A DNA stretch of 64,000 nucleotides, taken from Phytopseudomonas seleniipraecipitans. Its GTDB lineage: Bacteria > Pseudomonadota > Gammaproteobacteria > Pseudomonadales > Pseudomonadaceae. A program made the position numbers and the translations under genes. Positions 36,944 through 46,100 of this stretch are shown piece by piece. Below the pieces are notes generated by a model, which worked only from the letters and a program-made list of their open reading frames with translations, did not search any database and was not told where the DNA came from. Each line of letters starts with the position of its first letter. Position 1 is the stretch's first letter. Where the stretch lies: the NCBI RefSeq assembly GCF_900102335.1, contig NZ_FNBM01000001.1:868001-932000 (forward strand), given 5' to 3'.

Positions 36944-39900
36944 ATGGCGTTCTTCACCGCGGCCAGCAAAGCCGACTTTCAGAATCAACTGCAAGCGGCC
37001 CTGGCGCAGCATGTCAGTGAGCAGGATCTGCCCAAAGTGGCCCTGTTCGCTGAACAGTTCTTCGGCATTATCGCCCTTGAGGAGCTGACGCAGCGGCGCC
37101 TCTCCGATCTGGTTGGCAGCACCCTTTCCGCCTGGCGCCTGCTGGCCACGTTCGATCCCGCCCAGCCCCAGGTGCGTGTATTCAACCCCGATTATGAAAA
37201 GCACGGCTGGCAAAGCACGCACACCGGCATCGAAGTGCTGCACCCGGACATTCCGTTCCTGGTCGACTCCGTGCGTATCGAACTCAAGCGCCGCGGTTAC
37301 AGCATCCATACCCTGCAGAACAGCGTGCTCAGTGTTCGCCGTGACGCTCAGGGCGCGCTGATCGACTTGCTGCCCAAAGGCACCATCGGCGAAGGCGTGA
37401 GCCGCGAATCGCTGATGTTCCTGGAAATCAATCGCTGCGCCAGCAACACCGAGATCAAGTCGCTACAGAAAACCCTGCTCGATGTGCTGGAAGAGGTGCG
37501 TCTGAGCGTCGCCGATTTCATCCCGATGAAGGCGAAAGCCCAGGAACTGCTGACCAAGCTGGGTGATGGCTCGTTTGGCCGTGGCCAGACCGACACTGCC
37601 GAACTGGACGAGATCAAGGTGTTTCTCGATTGGCTGCAGGATGATCATTTCACCTTCCTGGGCTACGAAGAGTTCACCGTTCACGAGGCCGATGACGGTG
37701 GCTATCTGCAATATGACGAAGGCTCGCTGCTGGGCCTCTCGAAACGCCTGCGCAGCGGCTTGAGCAAGGAAGATCTGCACATCCAGCCTTACGCGCTGGC
37801 CTACATGCGCGAGCCCAGCCTGCTGTCGTTTGCCAAGGCCGCGCAGCCGAGCCGTGTGCATCGCCCGGCTTACCCGGATTTCGTCTCCATCCGTGAAATC
37901 GACGGCGACGGCAAGGTAGTCAAGGAATGCCGCTTCCTGGGCATTTACACCTCTACGTCCTACAGCGAAAGCGTGCGCGAGATTCCTTATATTCGTCGCA
38001 AGGTTGCCGAGGTGGAGCAGCGCTCCGGGTTCATTTCCCAGGGTCACCTGAGCAAGGAGCTGGTCAAGGTTCTCGAAGTATTGCCACGCGACGACCTGTT
38101 CCAGACGCCGGTGGACGAGCTGGCCAGCACCGCGCTGTCGATCGTGCAGATCCAGGAACGCAACAAGGTGCGCGTGTTCCTGCGCTTCGACCCCTATGGG
38201 CGCTTTGTCTATGCGCTCGCGTATGTACCGCGTGACATCTATTCCACCGAAACTCGCCTGCGTATCCAGCAGGTGCTGGTCGATCGCCTGCAGGCCAGTG
38301 ACTGCGAATTCTGGACCTATTTCTCCGAGTCGGTGCTGGCGCGCGTGCAGTTCATCTTGCGCGTCGACCCGAAAAACAAGCTGGCCATCGACACGCAGCA
38401 ACTCGAGCGCGAGGTCATTCAGGCCTGTCGCTCCTGGACCGATGACTACGCCTCGCTGGTGGTGGAGAACTTCGGCGAAGCCAAGGGCAGCCGCGTACTC
38501 ACCGATTTCCCGAAAAATTTCCCGGCCGGTTACCGCGAGCGTTTCCCTGCGCATTCGGCTGTGGTCGACATGCAGCACCTGCGTAGCCTGAACGATGAGC
38601 GCCCGCTGGTGCTCAGCTTCTACCAGCCGCTGGTGCCGGGCGAGCGCCAGTTGCATTGCAAGCTGTACCACGCCGACACGCCACTGGCGCTGTCCGATGT
38701 ACTGCCGATCCTGGAGAACCTTGGCTTGCGCGTGCTGGGCGAATTCCCTTATCGCCTGCAGCACCAGAGTGGCCGCGAATTCTGGATTCACGACTTCGCG
38801 TTCACTTACGCCGAAGGTCTCAAGCTGGATATCCAGCAACTCAACGACACATTGCAGGACGCCTTCGTGCACATCGTGCGCGGCGATGCCGAAAACGATG
38901 CGTTCAACCGTTTGGTACTCACTGCCGGCCTGCCATGGCGCGACGTTGCTTTGCTGCGTGCGTATGCCCGTTACCTGAAGCAGATTCGCTTGGGCTTCGA
39001 TCTCGGCTACATCGCCAACACGTTGCTCAATCACGCCGACATTGCCCGTGAGCTGGTGCGCCTGTTCAAGACGCGCTTCTATCTGGCGCGCAAGCTCACT
39101 GCCGACGATCTGGCCGACAAGCAGAACAAGCTCGAGCAGGCCATTCTCGGTGCGCTGGACAATGTCGCGGTGCTCAACGAAGACCGCATCCTGCGTCGCT
39201 ACCTGGACTTGATCAAAGCCACTCTGCGCACCAACTTCTATCAGCCGGATGCTCAGAGCGAGGCGAAGAATTACTTCAGCTTCAAGTTCAACCCGAGCGC
39301 GATTACCGACCTGCCACGACCGGTGCCGAAATTCGAAATCTTCGTCTATTCGCCACGCGTGGAAGGCGTGCATCTGCGCTTCGGCAACGTCGCGCGTGGT
39401 GGTCTGCGCTGGTCCGACCGCGAAGAGGACTTCCGTACCGAAGTGCTCGGCCTGGTCAAAGCACAGCAGGTCAAGAATGCGGTCATCGTGCCGGTCGGTG
39501 CCAAGGGCGGTTTCGTACCGCGTCGGCTGCCGCTTGGTGGCGGCCGCGACGAGATCCAGGCCGAGGCCATCGCCTGCTACCGGATCTTTATCAGCGGGCT
39601 GCTCGACATCACCGACAACCTCAAGGAAGGCGAGGTCGCGCCGCCCGCCAACGTGGTTCGCCATGATGCGGATGATCCTTACCTGGTCGTTGCTGCTGAC
39701 AAAGGCACCGCCACGTTCTCGGACATTGCCAACGGCATTGCTATCGAATACGGCTTCTGGCTGGGTGACGCGTTCGCCTCGGGTGGCTCGGCAGGCTATG
39801 ACCACAAGGGCATGGGTATCACCGCCAAGGGTGCGTGGGTGTCCGTGCAGCGACATTTCCGCGAACGTAACGTCGATGTGCAGAAAGACCTGACCACGGT

Positions 39901-41812
39901 GATCGGCATTGGCGACATGGCTGGCGACGTGTTCGGCAACGGCCTGTTGCTGTCCGAGTCGCTGCAGATGGTCGCTGCGTTCAACCACCTGCATATCTTC
40001 ATCGACCCGAACCCGGATGCGGCGCGCAGCTTCGTCGAGCGCAAACGACTGTTCGACCTGCCACGGTCGAGCTGGGCCGATTACGACACGTCGCTGATTT
40101 CCCAGGGCGGCGGCATCTTCCTGCGCAGTGCCAAGAGCATCGCCATCAGCCCGGAAATGAAAGCTCGCTTCGACATCCAGGCCGACAAGCTGGCGCCGAA
40201 CGAATTGCTCAACGCCTTGCTCAAGGCACCGGTGGATCTGATCTGGAACGGTGGTATCGGCACCTACGTCAAATCCAGCCGCGAAACCCACGCGGACGTG
40301 GGCGACAAGGCCAACGACGTGCTGCGTGTCGACGGCCGCGAGTTGCGCGCCAAGGTGGTGGGTGAGGGCGGCAACCTGGGCATGACCCAGCTAGGCCGTG
40401 TCGAGTTCGGCCTCAACGGCGGCGCCAGCAACACCGACTTCATCGACAACGCCGGTGGTGTGGATTGCTCCGACCACGAGGTGAACATCAAGATCTTGCT
40501 CAATGAGATCGTCACAGCGGGCGACATGACCGGCAAACAGCGCAACACGCTGCTGGCCGAGATGACCGAGGATGTCGGCAGCCTGGTGCTGGGCAATAAC
40601 TACAAGCAGACTCAGGCACTGTCGCTGGCCGAGCGCCGTGCCCGCGAGCGCCAGGGTGAATACAAGCGTCTGATGGCGGCTCTGGAAGCTTCGGGCAAGC
40701 TCGATCGCGCGCTGGAGTTCCTGCCCACCGAGGAGGAACTCAATGAGCGCGCGACCAAGGGGCAGGGGCTGACCCGTCCGGAGCTGTCGGTGCTGATTTC
40801 CTACAGCAAGATCGAGCTGCAGGAGTCACTGATCAAATCCGATATTCCGGATGATGAGTACCTTGCCCGCGAGATGGAAACCGCCTTCCCGGCCCGCCTG
40901 GCGCAACAGTACGGTGAGGCGATGCGCCGGCACCGCCTCAAGCGCGAAATCGTCAGCACGCAGATTGCCAACGACCTGATCAATCACATGGGTATCACCT
41001 TTGTTCAGCGTCTCAAGGAGTCCACCGGTGTGGGTTCGGCGCAGGTGGCCGGCGCCTATGTGGTGGTGCGTGATGTGTTCCACCTGCCGTTCTGGTGGCG
41101 TCAGATCGAGGCCCTGGATAACCAGGTTCCAGCAGATCTGCAGCTGACCATGATGGACGAGCTGATGCGCCTGGGGCGTCGTGCTACGCGCTGGTACCTG
41201 CGCAGCCGCCGCAACGACATGGATGCTGCTCGTGATGTCGCCCACCTTGGGCCGCGCGTCAAGGCGCTGGCTATGCGCCTGGACGAACTGCTCGAAGGGC
41301 CGGCTCGCGATCAATGGATGGCGCGCTATCAGACTTACGTCGAGGCTGGGGTTCCGGAGCTGCTGTCACGCGTGGTAGCGGGTACCGGTCACCTGTACAC
41401 GCTGCTGCCCATCATCGAATCGGCGGACCTCACCGGGCGCGAGCCAACGGAAGTGGCTTCCGCCTACTTCGCGGTGGCGGATGCGCTGGATCTGTCTTGG
41501 TACTTGCAGCAGATCAGCAGCCTGAGTGTCGAGAGCAACTGGCAGGCGTTGGCCCGCGAGGCGTTCCGTGATGACCTGGATGCTCAGCAGCGCGCGATTA
41601 CCGTTGCCGTCCTGCAATTGCCGGGCGGCCCGGAGTCGGTCGAGGAGCGCATGGAGGCCTGGCTGGAGCAGAACCGTCGCCTGGTCGAGCGTTGGAAAGC
41701 CATGCTCGCCGAGCTACGTTCGGCCAGCGGAAGCGATTACGCCATGTATGCCGTGGCCAATCGTGAACTGAGCGACCTGGCGCAAAGCCAGCTCCCGGTC
41801 CTGCCAAGCTGA
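36944..41812 (+). CDS. gdhB: NAD-dependent glutamate dehydrogenase, large (180-kDa class)
   Basis: Oxidises glutamate to 2-oxoglutarate and ammonium with NAD+; in Pseudomonas used in catabolism of arginine and glutamate. 1,622 residues from ATG 36944 (MAFFTAASKADFQNQL), with GGAG before it; an in-frame ATG 13 codons upstream has none. The long N-terminal region holds ACT-like regulatory modules. The catalytic core has RGGLRWSDREEDFRTEVLGL near residue 816, VGAKGGFVPRR near 850 and a nucleotide-binding part around GEGGNLGMTQLGRVEFG near 1142. Length matches the 180-kDa dehydrogenases. Terminator follows at 41836. Confidence 0.97.
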   Translation: MAFFTAASKADFQNQLQAALAQHVSEQDLPKVALFAEQFFGIIALEELTQRRLSDLVGSTLSAWRLLATFDPAQPQVRVFNPDYEKHGWQSTHTGIEVLHPDIPFLVDSVRIELKRRGYSIHTLQNSVLSVRRDAQGALIDLLPKGTIGEGVSRESLMFLEINRCASNTEIKSLQKTLLDVLEEVRLSVADFIPMKAKAQELLTKLGDGSFGRGQTDTAELDEIKVFLDWLQDDHFTFLGYEEFTVHEADDGGYLQYDEGSLLGLSKRLRSGLSKEDLHIQPYALAYMREPSLLSFAKAAQPSRVHRPAYPDFVSIREIDGDGKVVKECRFLGIYTSTSYSESVREIPYIRRKVAEVEQRSGFISQGHLSKELVKVLEVLPRDDLFQTPVDELASTALSIVQIQERNKVRVFLRFDPYGRFVYALAYVPRDIYSTETRLRIQQVLVDRLQASDCEFWTYFSESVLARVQFILRVDPKNKLAIDTQQLEREVIQACRSWTDDYASLVVENFGEAKGSRVLTDFPKNFPAGYRERFPAHSAVVDMQHLRSLNDERPLVLSFYQPLVPGERQLHCKLYHADTPLALSDVLPILENLGLRVLGEFPYRLQHQSGREFWIHDFAFTYAEGLKLDIQQLNDTLQDAFVHIVRGDAENDAFNRLVLTAGLPWRDVALLRAYARYLKQIRLGFDLGYIANTLLNHADIARELVRLFKTRFYLARKLTADDLADKQNKLEQAILGALDNVAVLNEDRILRRYLDLIKATLRTNFYQPDAQSEAKNYFSFKFNPSAITDLPRPVPKFEIFVYSPRVEGVHLRFGNVARGGLRWSDREEDFRTEVLGLVKAQQVKNAVIVPVGAKGGFVPRRLPLGGGRDEIQAEAIACYRIFISGLLDITDNLKEGEVAPPANVVRHDADDPYLVVAADKGTATFSDIANGIAIEYGFWLGDAFASGGSAGYDHKGMGITAKGAWVSVQRHFRERNVDVQKDLTTVIGIGDMAGDVFGNGLLLSESLQMVAAFNHLHIFIDPNPDAARSFVERKRLFDLPRSSWADYDTSLISQGGGIFLRSAKSIAISPEMKARFDIQADKLAPNELLNALLKAPVDLIWNGGIGTYVKSSRETHADVGDKANDVLRVDGRELRAKVVGEGGNLGMTQLGRVEFGLNGGASNTDFIDNAGGVDCSDHEVNIKILLNEIVTAGDMTGKQRNTLLAEMTEDVGSLVLGNNYKQTQALSLAERRARERQGEYKRLMAALEASGKLDRALEFLPTEEELNERATKGQGLTRPELSVLISYSKIELQESLIKSDIPDDEYLAREMETAFPARLAQQYGEAMRRHRLKREIVSTQIANDLINHMGITFVQRLKESTGVGSAQVAGAYVVVRDVFHLPFWWRQIEALDNQVPADLQLTMMDELMRLGRRATRWYLRSRRNDMDAARDVAHLGPRVKALAMRLDELLEGPARDQWMARYQTYVEAGVPELLSRVVAGTGHLYTLLPIIESADLTGREPTEVASAYFAVADALDLSWYLQQISSLSVESNWQALAREAFRDDLDAQQRAITVAVLQLPGGPESVEERMEAWLEQNRRLVERWKAMLAELRSASGSDYAMYAVANRELSDLAQSQLPVLPS

Positions 41813-41835
41813 TCGTTTAAGGCGCCCCAGGAATG

Positions 41836-41868
41836 AAAACGCCCCGACTGGTTCGGGGCGTTTTTTTT
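41836..41868. terminator. Bidirectional terminator between gdhB and the hydrolase
   Basis: AAAACGCCCCGA (41836-41847) and TCGGGGCGTTTT (41853-41864) form a 12-bp stem with a five-base loop, followed by T to 41868. The A-run on the other side makes it work for the convergent hydrolase gene too. Confidence 0.92.
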
Positions 41869-41890
41869 GCTGCACAGTTGCGTCGTCAGT

Positions 41891-42889
41891 TCACCGCTTG
41901 AGCTGCAAGCCCTCGAGCAAGGCTTTGTGAAAACGCTCGGGTTGCTGGATCTGCGGCGAGTGGCCGAGGTCGGCAAAGGTCACTAGGGTCGCATCGGGAA
42001 TACGCTGCGCGGTTGCCGGACCCAGTGCCTTGTAGTTGCCTAATTTGCTGCGCATGGCTTCCGGCGCGGCGTCTTTGCCGATGGCCGTGTTGTCCTTCTC
42101 GCCGATCAATAACAGCACCGGCATTTTAAGGTTGGCGAACTCGTAGACCACCGGCTGGGTGTAAACCATGTCGTAGGTCAACGCCGAATTCCAGGCGACG
42201 ATTTCCTTGCCCGGCCCCTTGAACATACCGGCCTGCATATCAACCCAGCGGTCGAACTCGGCACGCCACTCACCTGCGTAATAGGTGTTCTTCTGGTAGT
42301 TGCGGCTGGCTTCAGCACTGGTTTTCAGTTCGCGCTGATACCATTGATCCACGCTCAGATAGGGCACGCCCAGGGTTTTCCAGTCTTCCAGGCCGATGGG
42401 ATTGACCATTGCCAGCTGTTCCACCTGATCGGGGTAGAGCAGTGCGTAGCGCGTGGCGAGCATGCCACCCATGGAATGGCCCATGACCGTCACCTTGTCG
42501 ATGTCCAATTGCTCGAGCAGGGCGTTGGTGTTACTCGCCAGCTGCTGGAAGCTGTACTGGTAATGGGCGGGTTTGCTGGATTTGCAGAAGCCTACCTGGT
42601 CCGGCACCACGACCCGATAGCCAGCCTGAGTCAGCGCCTTGATGCTGCCTTCCCAAGTCGCACCGCAGAAATTCTTGCCGTGCATCAGTACGACCGTTCG
42701 GCCATTGGCTTTTTCCGGCTGCACGTCCATGTAGGCCATCTGCAGTGAGCTGCCTTGGGAGTCGAAGTTGAAGCGTTTGATTTCGTGCGGGTAATCGAAA
42801 CCCTGCAATTCAGGGCCGTAGCTCGGGGTTTCGGCAGCAAGAGCGGGCAGCGTGCCAGCAATCAGCAAAGTGGCAAGGGCAATGCGCAC
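41891..42889 (-). CDS. Exported alpha/beta hydrolase (lipase/esterase-like)
   Basis: Secreted hydrolase of 332 residues with a GTG start at 42889, supported by GGAG eight bases upstream; the longer open frame has no such site. Signal peptide to about residue 18, cut after ALA before AETPSYG. VVLMHGKNFCGATWEG near residue 66 is the oxyanion-hole region, GHSMGG holds nucleophile Ser139, and FADLGHSPQIQQP near residue 310 supplies the catalytic His; an acid lies probably in LLIGEKDNTA. Fits bacterial epoxide-hydrolase/lipase-like alpha/beta proteins; substrate unknown. Confidence 0.88.
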   Translation of the reverse strand: MRIALATLLIAGTLPALAAETPSYGPELQGFDYPHEIKRFNFDSQGSSLQMAYMDVQPEKANGRTVVLMHGKNFCGATWEGSIKALTQAGYRVVVPDQVGFCKSSKPAHYQYSFQQLASNTNALLEQLDIDKVTVMGHSMGGMLATRYALLYPDQVEQLAMVNPIGLEDWKTLGVPYLSVDQWYQRELKTSAEASRNYQKNTYYAGEWRAEFDRWVDMQAGMFKGPGKEIVAWNSALTYDMVYTQPVVYEFANLKMPVLLLIGEKDNTAIGKDAAPEAMRSKLGNYKALGPATAQRIPDATLVTFADLGHSPQIQQPERFHKALLEGLQLKR

Positions 42890-42986
42890 GGGAAAATCTC
42901 CAGACGGTTGGTAGAGCAAAGACTGACAGCGCTGCACCATGGGCGTCTCTGCCAAGTCTTTACAAAACCTGTCTGTGTAGCGGTCT

Positions 42987-43850
42987 TCAGGCCAGTTGGC
43001 GTACGTAGTCCAGCATGTCCGGGGCTCCGGCCTGGCGCAGGCCTTCCCCCAGCGCCGAGGCTTGTGGTGACTGCTTGGGCAGCAACAGGAATTCGGGAGC
43101 ACCCGGCGTGCGCAGCAGGCTCAAGCGCGCATACGGCACGTGATGCTCCATCAACAGCTGCATGAACAGGGCATCGCTCCAGGCTTCGCTGGGCATCGCC
43201 AGCGCGTGGTAATGCTGTTCAAGCTCACCTAGCCCGGTGGAGCTGATGCGATAGCGAGTGATTTCCGCCGGCAGGCTGATTTCCAGACCGCGCAGGCGCG
43301 CATAAGCCACCGCGCTGGCAAAGGCTTGCGGGTGCAGCTCTCCGGCCCAGAAAAGCCGCTCGCCGCGCCACTGCGCCTGATACAGATCGAGGCGTGCGTC
43401 GGGAAAGTTGGGCAGCGACTGGCTCAGGGTTTTCAGAAAATCCCTGTAGCTGATGATGCGGATCTTCCGGCAGGCATCGCTGGCCGCGTAATCCTCAAGG
43501 CTGGCGTGGCGCTCATCGCAATGCACCAGGCTGTCGACGTGGCGCAGGTCAAGCGCGTCGACCTGCTCTCGTTCGGCCTCGATCAAGCCGAGCAGGGCAG
43601 CACGTGCTTCAGCTTTGTCTTCCTGCACCGGGCCGGACAATGCGCCGCGTGGCAGGTCCATAAGGCGCTGCAGAGGAGGGCCGCCGAGCCAGCAGATGTT
43701 GTCGGTGAAGGAGGGGATCGCGGCAAATGGCAGATGCAGCTGGCTGGCACGCTCGAAAATCGGCTTGCAGCCACGGCCCAGCAAGCCCACACGCTGTGCG
43801 AGAGCGGTGAGACGTGAGGAGAATGGGCTGGGCTGTTCAGGCAGACTCAT
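42987..43850 (-). CDS. Conserved hypothetical protein (DUF6685-like)
   Basis: Cytoplasmic protein of 287 residues starting MSLPEQPSPFSSRLTALAQR. No motif of known enzymes. It looks like the Pseudomonas family I recall as DUF6685, but this assignment is from memory of N-terminal and C-terminal sequence style and needs a search. Segments such as ARLDLYQAQWRGERLFWAGE and EITRYRISSTGLGELEQHYH are typical of a compact alpha/beta domain. No operon partner: about 97 bp from the hydrolase gene, divergent from DUF2835. Confidence 0.7.
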   Translation of the reverse strand: MSLPEQPSPFSSRLTALAQRVGLLGRGCKPIFERASQLHLPFAAIPSFTDNICWLGGPPLQRLMDLPRGALSGPVQEDKAEARAALLGLIEAEREQVDALDLRHVDSLVHCDERHASLEDYAASDACRKIRIISYRDFLKTLSQSLPNFPDARLDLYQAQWRGERLFWAGELHPQAFASAVAYARLRGLEISLPAEITRYRISSTGLGELEQHYHALAMPSEAWSDALFMQLLMEHHVPYARLSLLRTPGAPEFLLLPKQSPQASALGEGLRQAGAPDMLDYVRQLA

Positions 43851-44015
43851 GGCAACTCGCGGACTTCATTTATGCCTGTGCGAGTGTGGCAGAGCTGGCC
43901 GCGTCTTGCACCTGGCGGGAGAGCGTTCGAGCCCTGCGGAGCAACGGCGAATCTTGCCGGTGCACCCAGGCGACACTGTGGCAGAATCTGTTCATCTAAT
44001 TGCACGGGGGCCTCC

Positions 44016-44237
44016 ATGGCCAGTCTGGTTCTGGATATCGCACTGTCTGCCGAGCGTCTGCGGGTTCTCTATCAGGGACGTGCCAACCGCATTCAGGCGC
44101 TCAGCCGCGATGGCCGTCGCGTGAGCATTCCGGCGCATCACTTTCGGTCTTTTCTGACTCATGAAGGTCTTTACGGTTCCTTTGAGCTGCAGTTCAGTGC
44201 CGAAGGCGAGCTGCTCGGCCTGCGTCGCCTGCCCTGA
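44016..44237 (+). CDS. DUF2835 family protein
   Basis: Small protein of 73 residues from ATG 44016 (MASLVLDIALSAERLRVLY); the frame open further upstream overlaps the divergent gene leader and is not coding. Matches DUF2835 in length and in the motifs RDGRRVSIPAHHFRSFLTHE and GSFELQFSAEGELLGLRRL. Function unknown; frequent beside pyrD or rmf in Pseudomonas. Upstream is a GGGGGC stretch in place of a clear ribosome site. Confidence 0.85.
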   Translation: MASLVLDIALSAERLRVLYQGRANRIQALSRDGRRVSIPAHHFRSFLTHEGLYGSFELQFSAEGELLGLRRLP

Positions 44238-44250
44238 GAGATGGCTTATG

Positions 44251-44279
44251 GGCTTAGCGGTGTTACGCCCTGCTAAGCC
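44251..44279 (+). terminator. Hairpin between DUF2835 and pyrD
   Basis: GGCTTAGC (44251-44258) and GCTAAGCC (44272-44279) form an 8-bp stem with a 13-base loop containing a further GG/CC pair. No T-run follows, so it could be a weak terminator for DUF2835 or part of pyrD control. Confidence 0.4.
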
Positions 44280-44303
44280 TCGCTAGGAGGGCGCCTGGAC
44301 GGC

Positions 44304-44309
44304 TATAAT
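44304..44309 (+). promoter_or_regulatory. pyrD promoter -10 element
   Basis: A perfect TATAAT 42 bp before ATG 44351. The region 17 bp upstream (CGCTAG) is a poor -35, so recognition may depend on an activator or on the extended -10. Confidence 0.4.
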
Positions 44310-44350
44310 TCGCGCCTTCCGATTTCGCCACCAACGAGCTAAGCCTGCCC

Positions 44351-45373
44351 ATGTATAACCTGGCCCGCGAGCTGCTGTTCAAACTGTCCCCGGAAACATC
44401 CCATGAGCTGTCCATCGATTTGATCGGCGCTGCCGGCCGTCTGGGGCTTGCCGAGCGTTTGTGCAAGGCGCCCAGTAGCTTGCCAGTGACGGTGATGGGC
44501 TTGCAGTTCGCCAACCCGGTAGGTCTGGCGGCTGGCCTCGACAAGAATGGTGATGCCATCGATGGGTTCGCCGGGCTGGGTTTCGGTTTTGTCGAAATCG
44601 GTACCGTGACGCCGCGTCCGCAACCCGGCAACCCGAAACCGCGGCTGTTTCGCTTGCCGGAAGCCGAGGCGATCATCAATCGCATGGGCTTCAACAACCA
44701 GGGCGTCGATCATCTCCTGGCTCGGGTGCAGGCTGCTAAATACCGTGGTGTGCTGGGCATCAACATCGGCAAGAATGTCGATACGCCGGTCGAGCGGGCG
44801 GTAGATGATTACCTGATCTGTCTCGACAAGGTCTATGCCCATGCCAGCTACGTGACCGTCAACGTCAGCTCGCCGAACACGCCAGGGCTGCGCAGCCTGC
44901 AGTTCGGCGATTCGCTCAAGCAATTGCTGGATGCCCTGCATGTGCGGCAGAACGAGTTGACCATGACTCATGGCCGCCGCGTGCCACTGGCCATCAAGAT
45001 CGCGCCGGACATGACCGATGAGGAAACCGTGCAGGTCGCTGCTGCGCTGCTGGAAAGCGGCATGGATGCGGTAATTGCCACTAACACCACATTGAGCCGT
45101 GAGGGCGTCGAGAATCTGCCGTTCGCCAACGAGGCCGGGGGCCTGTCAGGCGCGCCGGTACGTGACAAGAGCACGCACACGGTAAGTGTGCTGGCGGCTG
45201 AGCTGGGTGGACGCCTGCCAATCATCGCTGCTGGCGGTATCACCGAAGGTCGTCATGCTGCCGACAAGATTGCCGCAGGGGCTAGCTTGGTGCAGATCTA
45301 CTCCGGGTTCATCTACAAGGGACCGGCGCTGATTCGCGAAGCTGTGGATGCGATTGCCGCAGCGCGCCGTTAA
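44351..45373 (+). CDS. pyrD: Dihydroorotate dehydrogenase (quinone), class 2
   Basis: Membrane-associated flavoenzyme of pyrimidine synthesis, passing electrons to quinone. 340 residues. The N-terminal helix ([20 protein letters not shown]) is the class 2 quinone-binding extension. Core motifs are [20 protein letters not shown] near residue 55, [19 protein letters not shown] near 78, [11 protein letters not shown] near 111, [12 protein letters not shown] near 173 with the catalytic serine, and [12 protein letters not shown] near 240. Length fits the family. It converges with rmf. Confidence 0.97.
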   Translation: MYNLARELLFKLSPETSHELSIDLIGAAGRLGLAERLCKAPSSLPVTVMGLQFANPVGLAAGLDKNGDAIDGFAGLGFGFVEIGTVTPRPQPGNPKPRLFRLPEAEAIINRMGFNNQGVDHLLARVQAAKYRGVLGINIGKNVDTPVERAVDDYLICLDKVYAHASYVTVNVSSPNTPGLRSLQFGDSLKQLLDALHVRQNELTMTHGRRVPLAIKIAPDMTDEETVQVAAALLESGMDAVIATNTTLSREGVENLPFANEAGGLSGAPVRDKSTHTVSVLAAELGGRLPIIAAGGITEGRHAADKIAAGASLVQIYSGFIYKGPALIREAVDAIAAARR

Positions 45374-45386
45374 GGGGATATAAAAA

Positions 45387-45405
45387 GGGCTCCCTCAGGG
45401 AGCCC
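45387..45405 (-). terminator. Terminator of rmf (and possibly pyrD)
   Basis: GGGCTCC (45387-45393) and GGAGCCC (45399-45405) form a 7-bp stem. Read on the minus strand it is followed by TTTTTATAT, so it mainly serves rmf; for pyrD it lacks a T-run. Confidence 0.75.
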
Positions 45406-45464
45406 CTGGGCTTGCGCCCGCCGCTCGGATGGAGCGTGCTTGGTGAAGTCGGTAGGTCCTTGCG

Positions 45465-45680
45465 TTAGCCGACAGCGCGAAGTTCGTTAAGTCGATGGAT
45501 GCCGGCAGTGCCGGTTAAACCGTCCCAGTTGTCACCGCGGCCTTCACGCCAGCCATTGAGCCAGGCCTGACGCACGGACGGAAGAGTGAAAGGACACAGC
45601 TCGCGGGATTTGCCACTAATACCGTACTGATAGCCGCGCAAAAAAGCTTTTTCTAACGGATCACGCTTAAGTCTTCTCAT
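45465..45680 (-). CDS. rmf: Ribosome modulation factor
   Basis: Small basic protein of 71 residues that dimerises 70S ribosomes into inactive 100S particles in stationary phase. RRLKRDPLEKAFLRGYQYGI and LPSVRQAWLNGWREGRGDNW match the family closely. Start ATG 45680 with GAGGGC upstream (rc). The 420 bp to its right hold no gene but three small hairpins (see 45719-45807), which would lie in the messenger leader. Expression is expected to follow growth arrest; no clear promoter was found by eye. Confidence 0.95.
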   Translation of the reverse strand: MRRLKRDPLEKAFLRGYQYGISGKSRELCPFTLPSVRQAWLNGWREGRGDNWDGLTGTAGIHRLNELRAVG

Positions 45681-45718
45681 AGGGTGTTGCCCTCACTTGT
45701 TGACTGTTATGTCCCGTA

Positions 45719-45807
45719 GACCTCTGGGAGGTCAGGCAGAAGGTTCTGCCGTGGAGTCCGCTGCCGGCGTCGCGAGCCTCCTGTGCCTTCGTCATTGCAA
45801 CGAAGGC
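45719..45807 (-). promoter_or_regulatory. Hairpin-rich stretch in the rmf leader region
   Basis: Three perfect stems in 89 bp: GACCTC/GAGGTC (45719-45733), GGCAGAA/TTCTGCC (45735-45750) and GCCTTCGT/ACGAAGGC (45785-45807). They lie 39 to 127 bp upstream of the rmf ATG. If transcribed they may stabilise the message or regulate translation. The remaining gene-free sequence to 46100 shows nothing further, except that it must carry the rlmL and rmf promoters. Confidence 0.45.
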
Positions 45808-46100
45808 CTGGGGTGATTTCTAACCAATGCATGTACCCATGTGAATGATCGATTTGTCATAAGGACGTAACCTTTTTAAGGGCTAAGCCATAAGGTCCGC
45901 TGCGGCCCTGGACAGGTGGAGAGCGACAGGCGCGCAATCACTGGCTTGGCGTGACGTTTGCTGGTGTTGTGCCATCGGGAATGGCAATCGATTGCAGCGG
46001 CTATTTATTCCGACGAAGGGTCGCTTTGCGACTTTTTGTCACTTATTTTGGTTGTGCCTGTTGAAGGCCAGCCCACTACTGCCTTCTTGGCACTGGATTT

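Noticed and set aside
37463..40291. 942-residue open frame on the strand opposite gdhB
   Set aside because: Shadow of GC-rich coding sequence; no motif, no ribosome site and composition unlike a protein.
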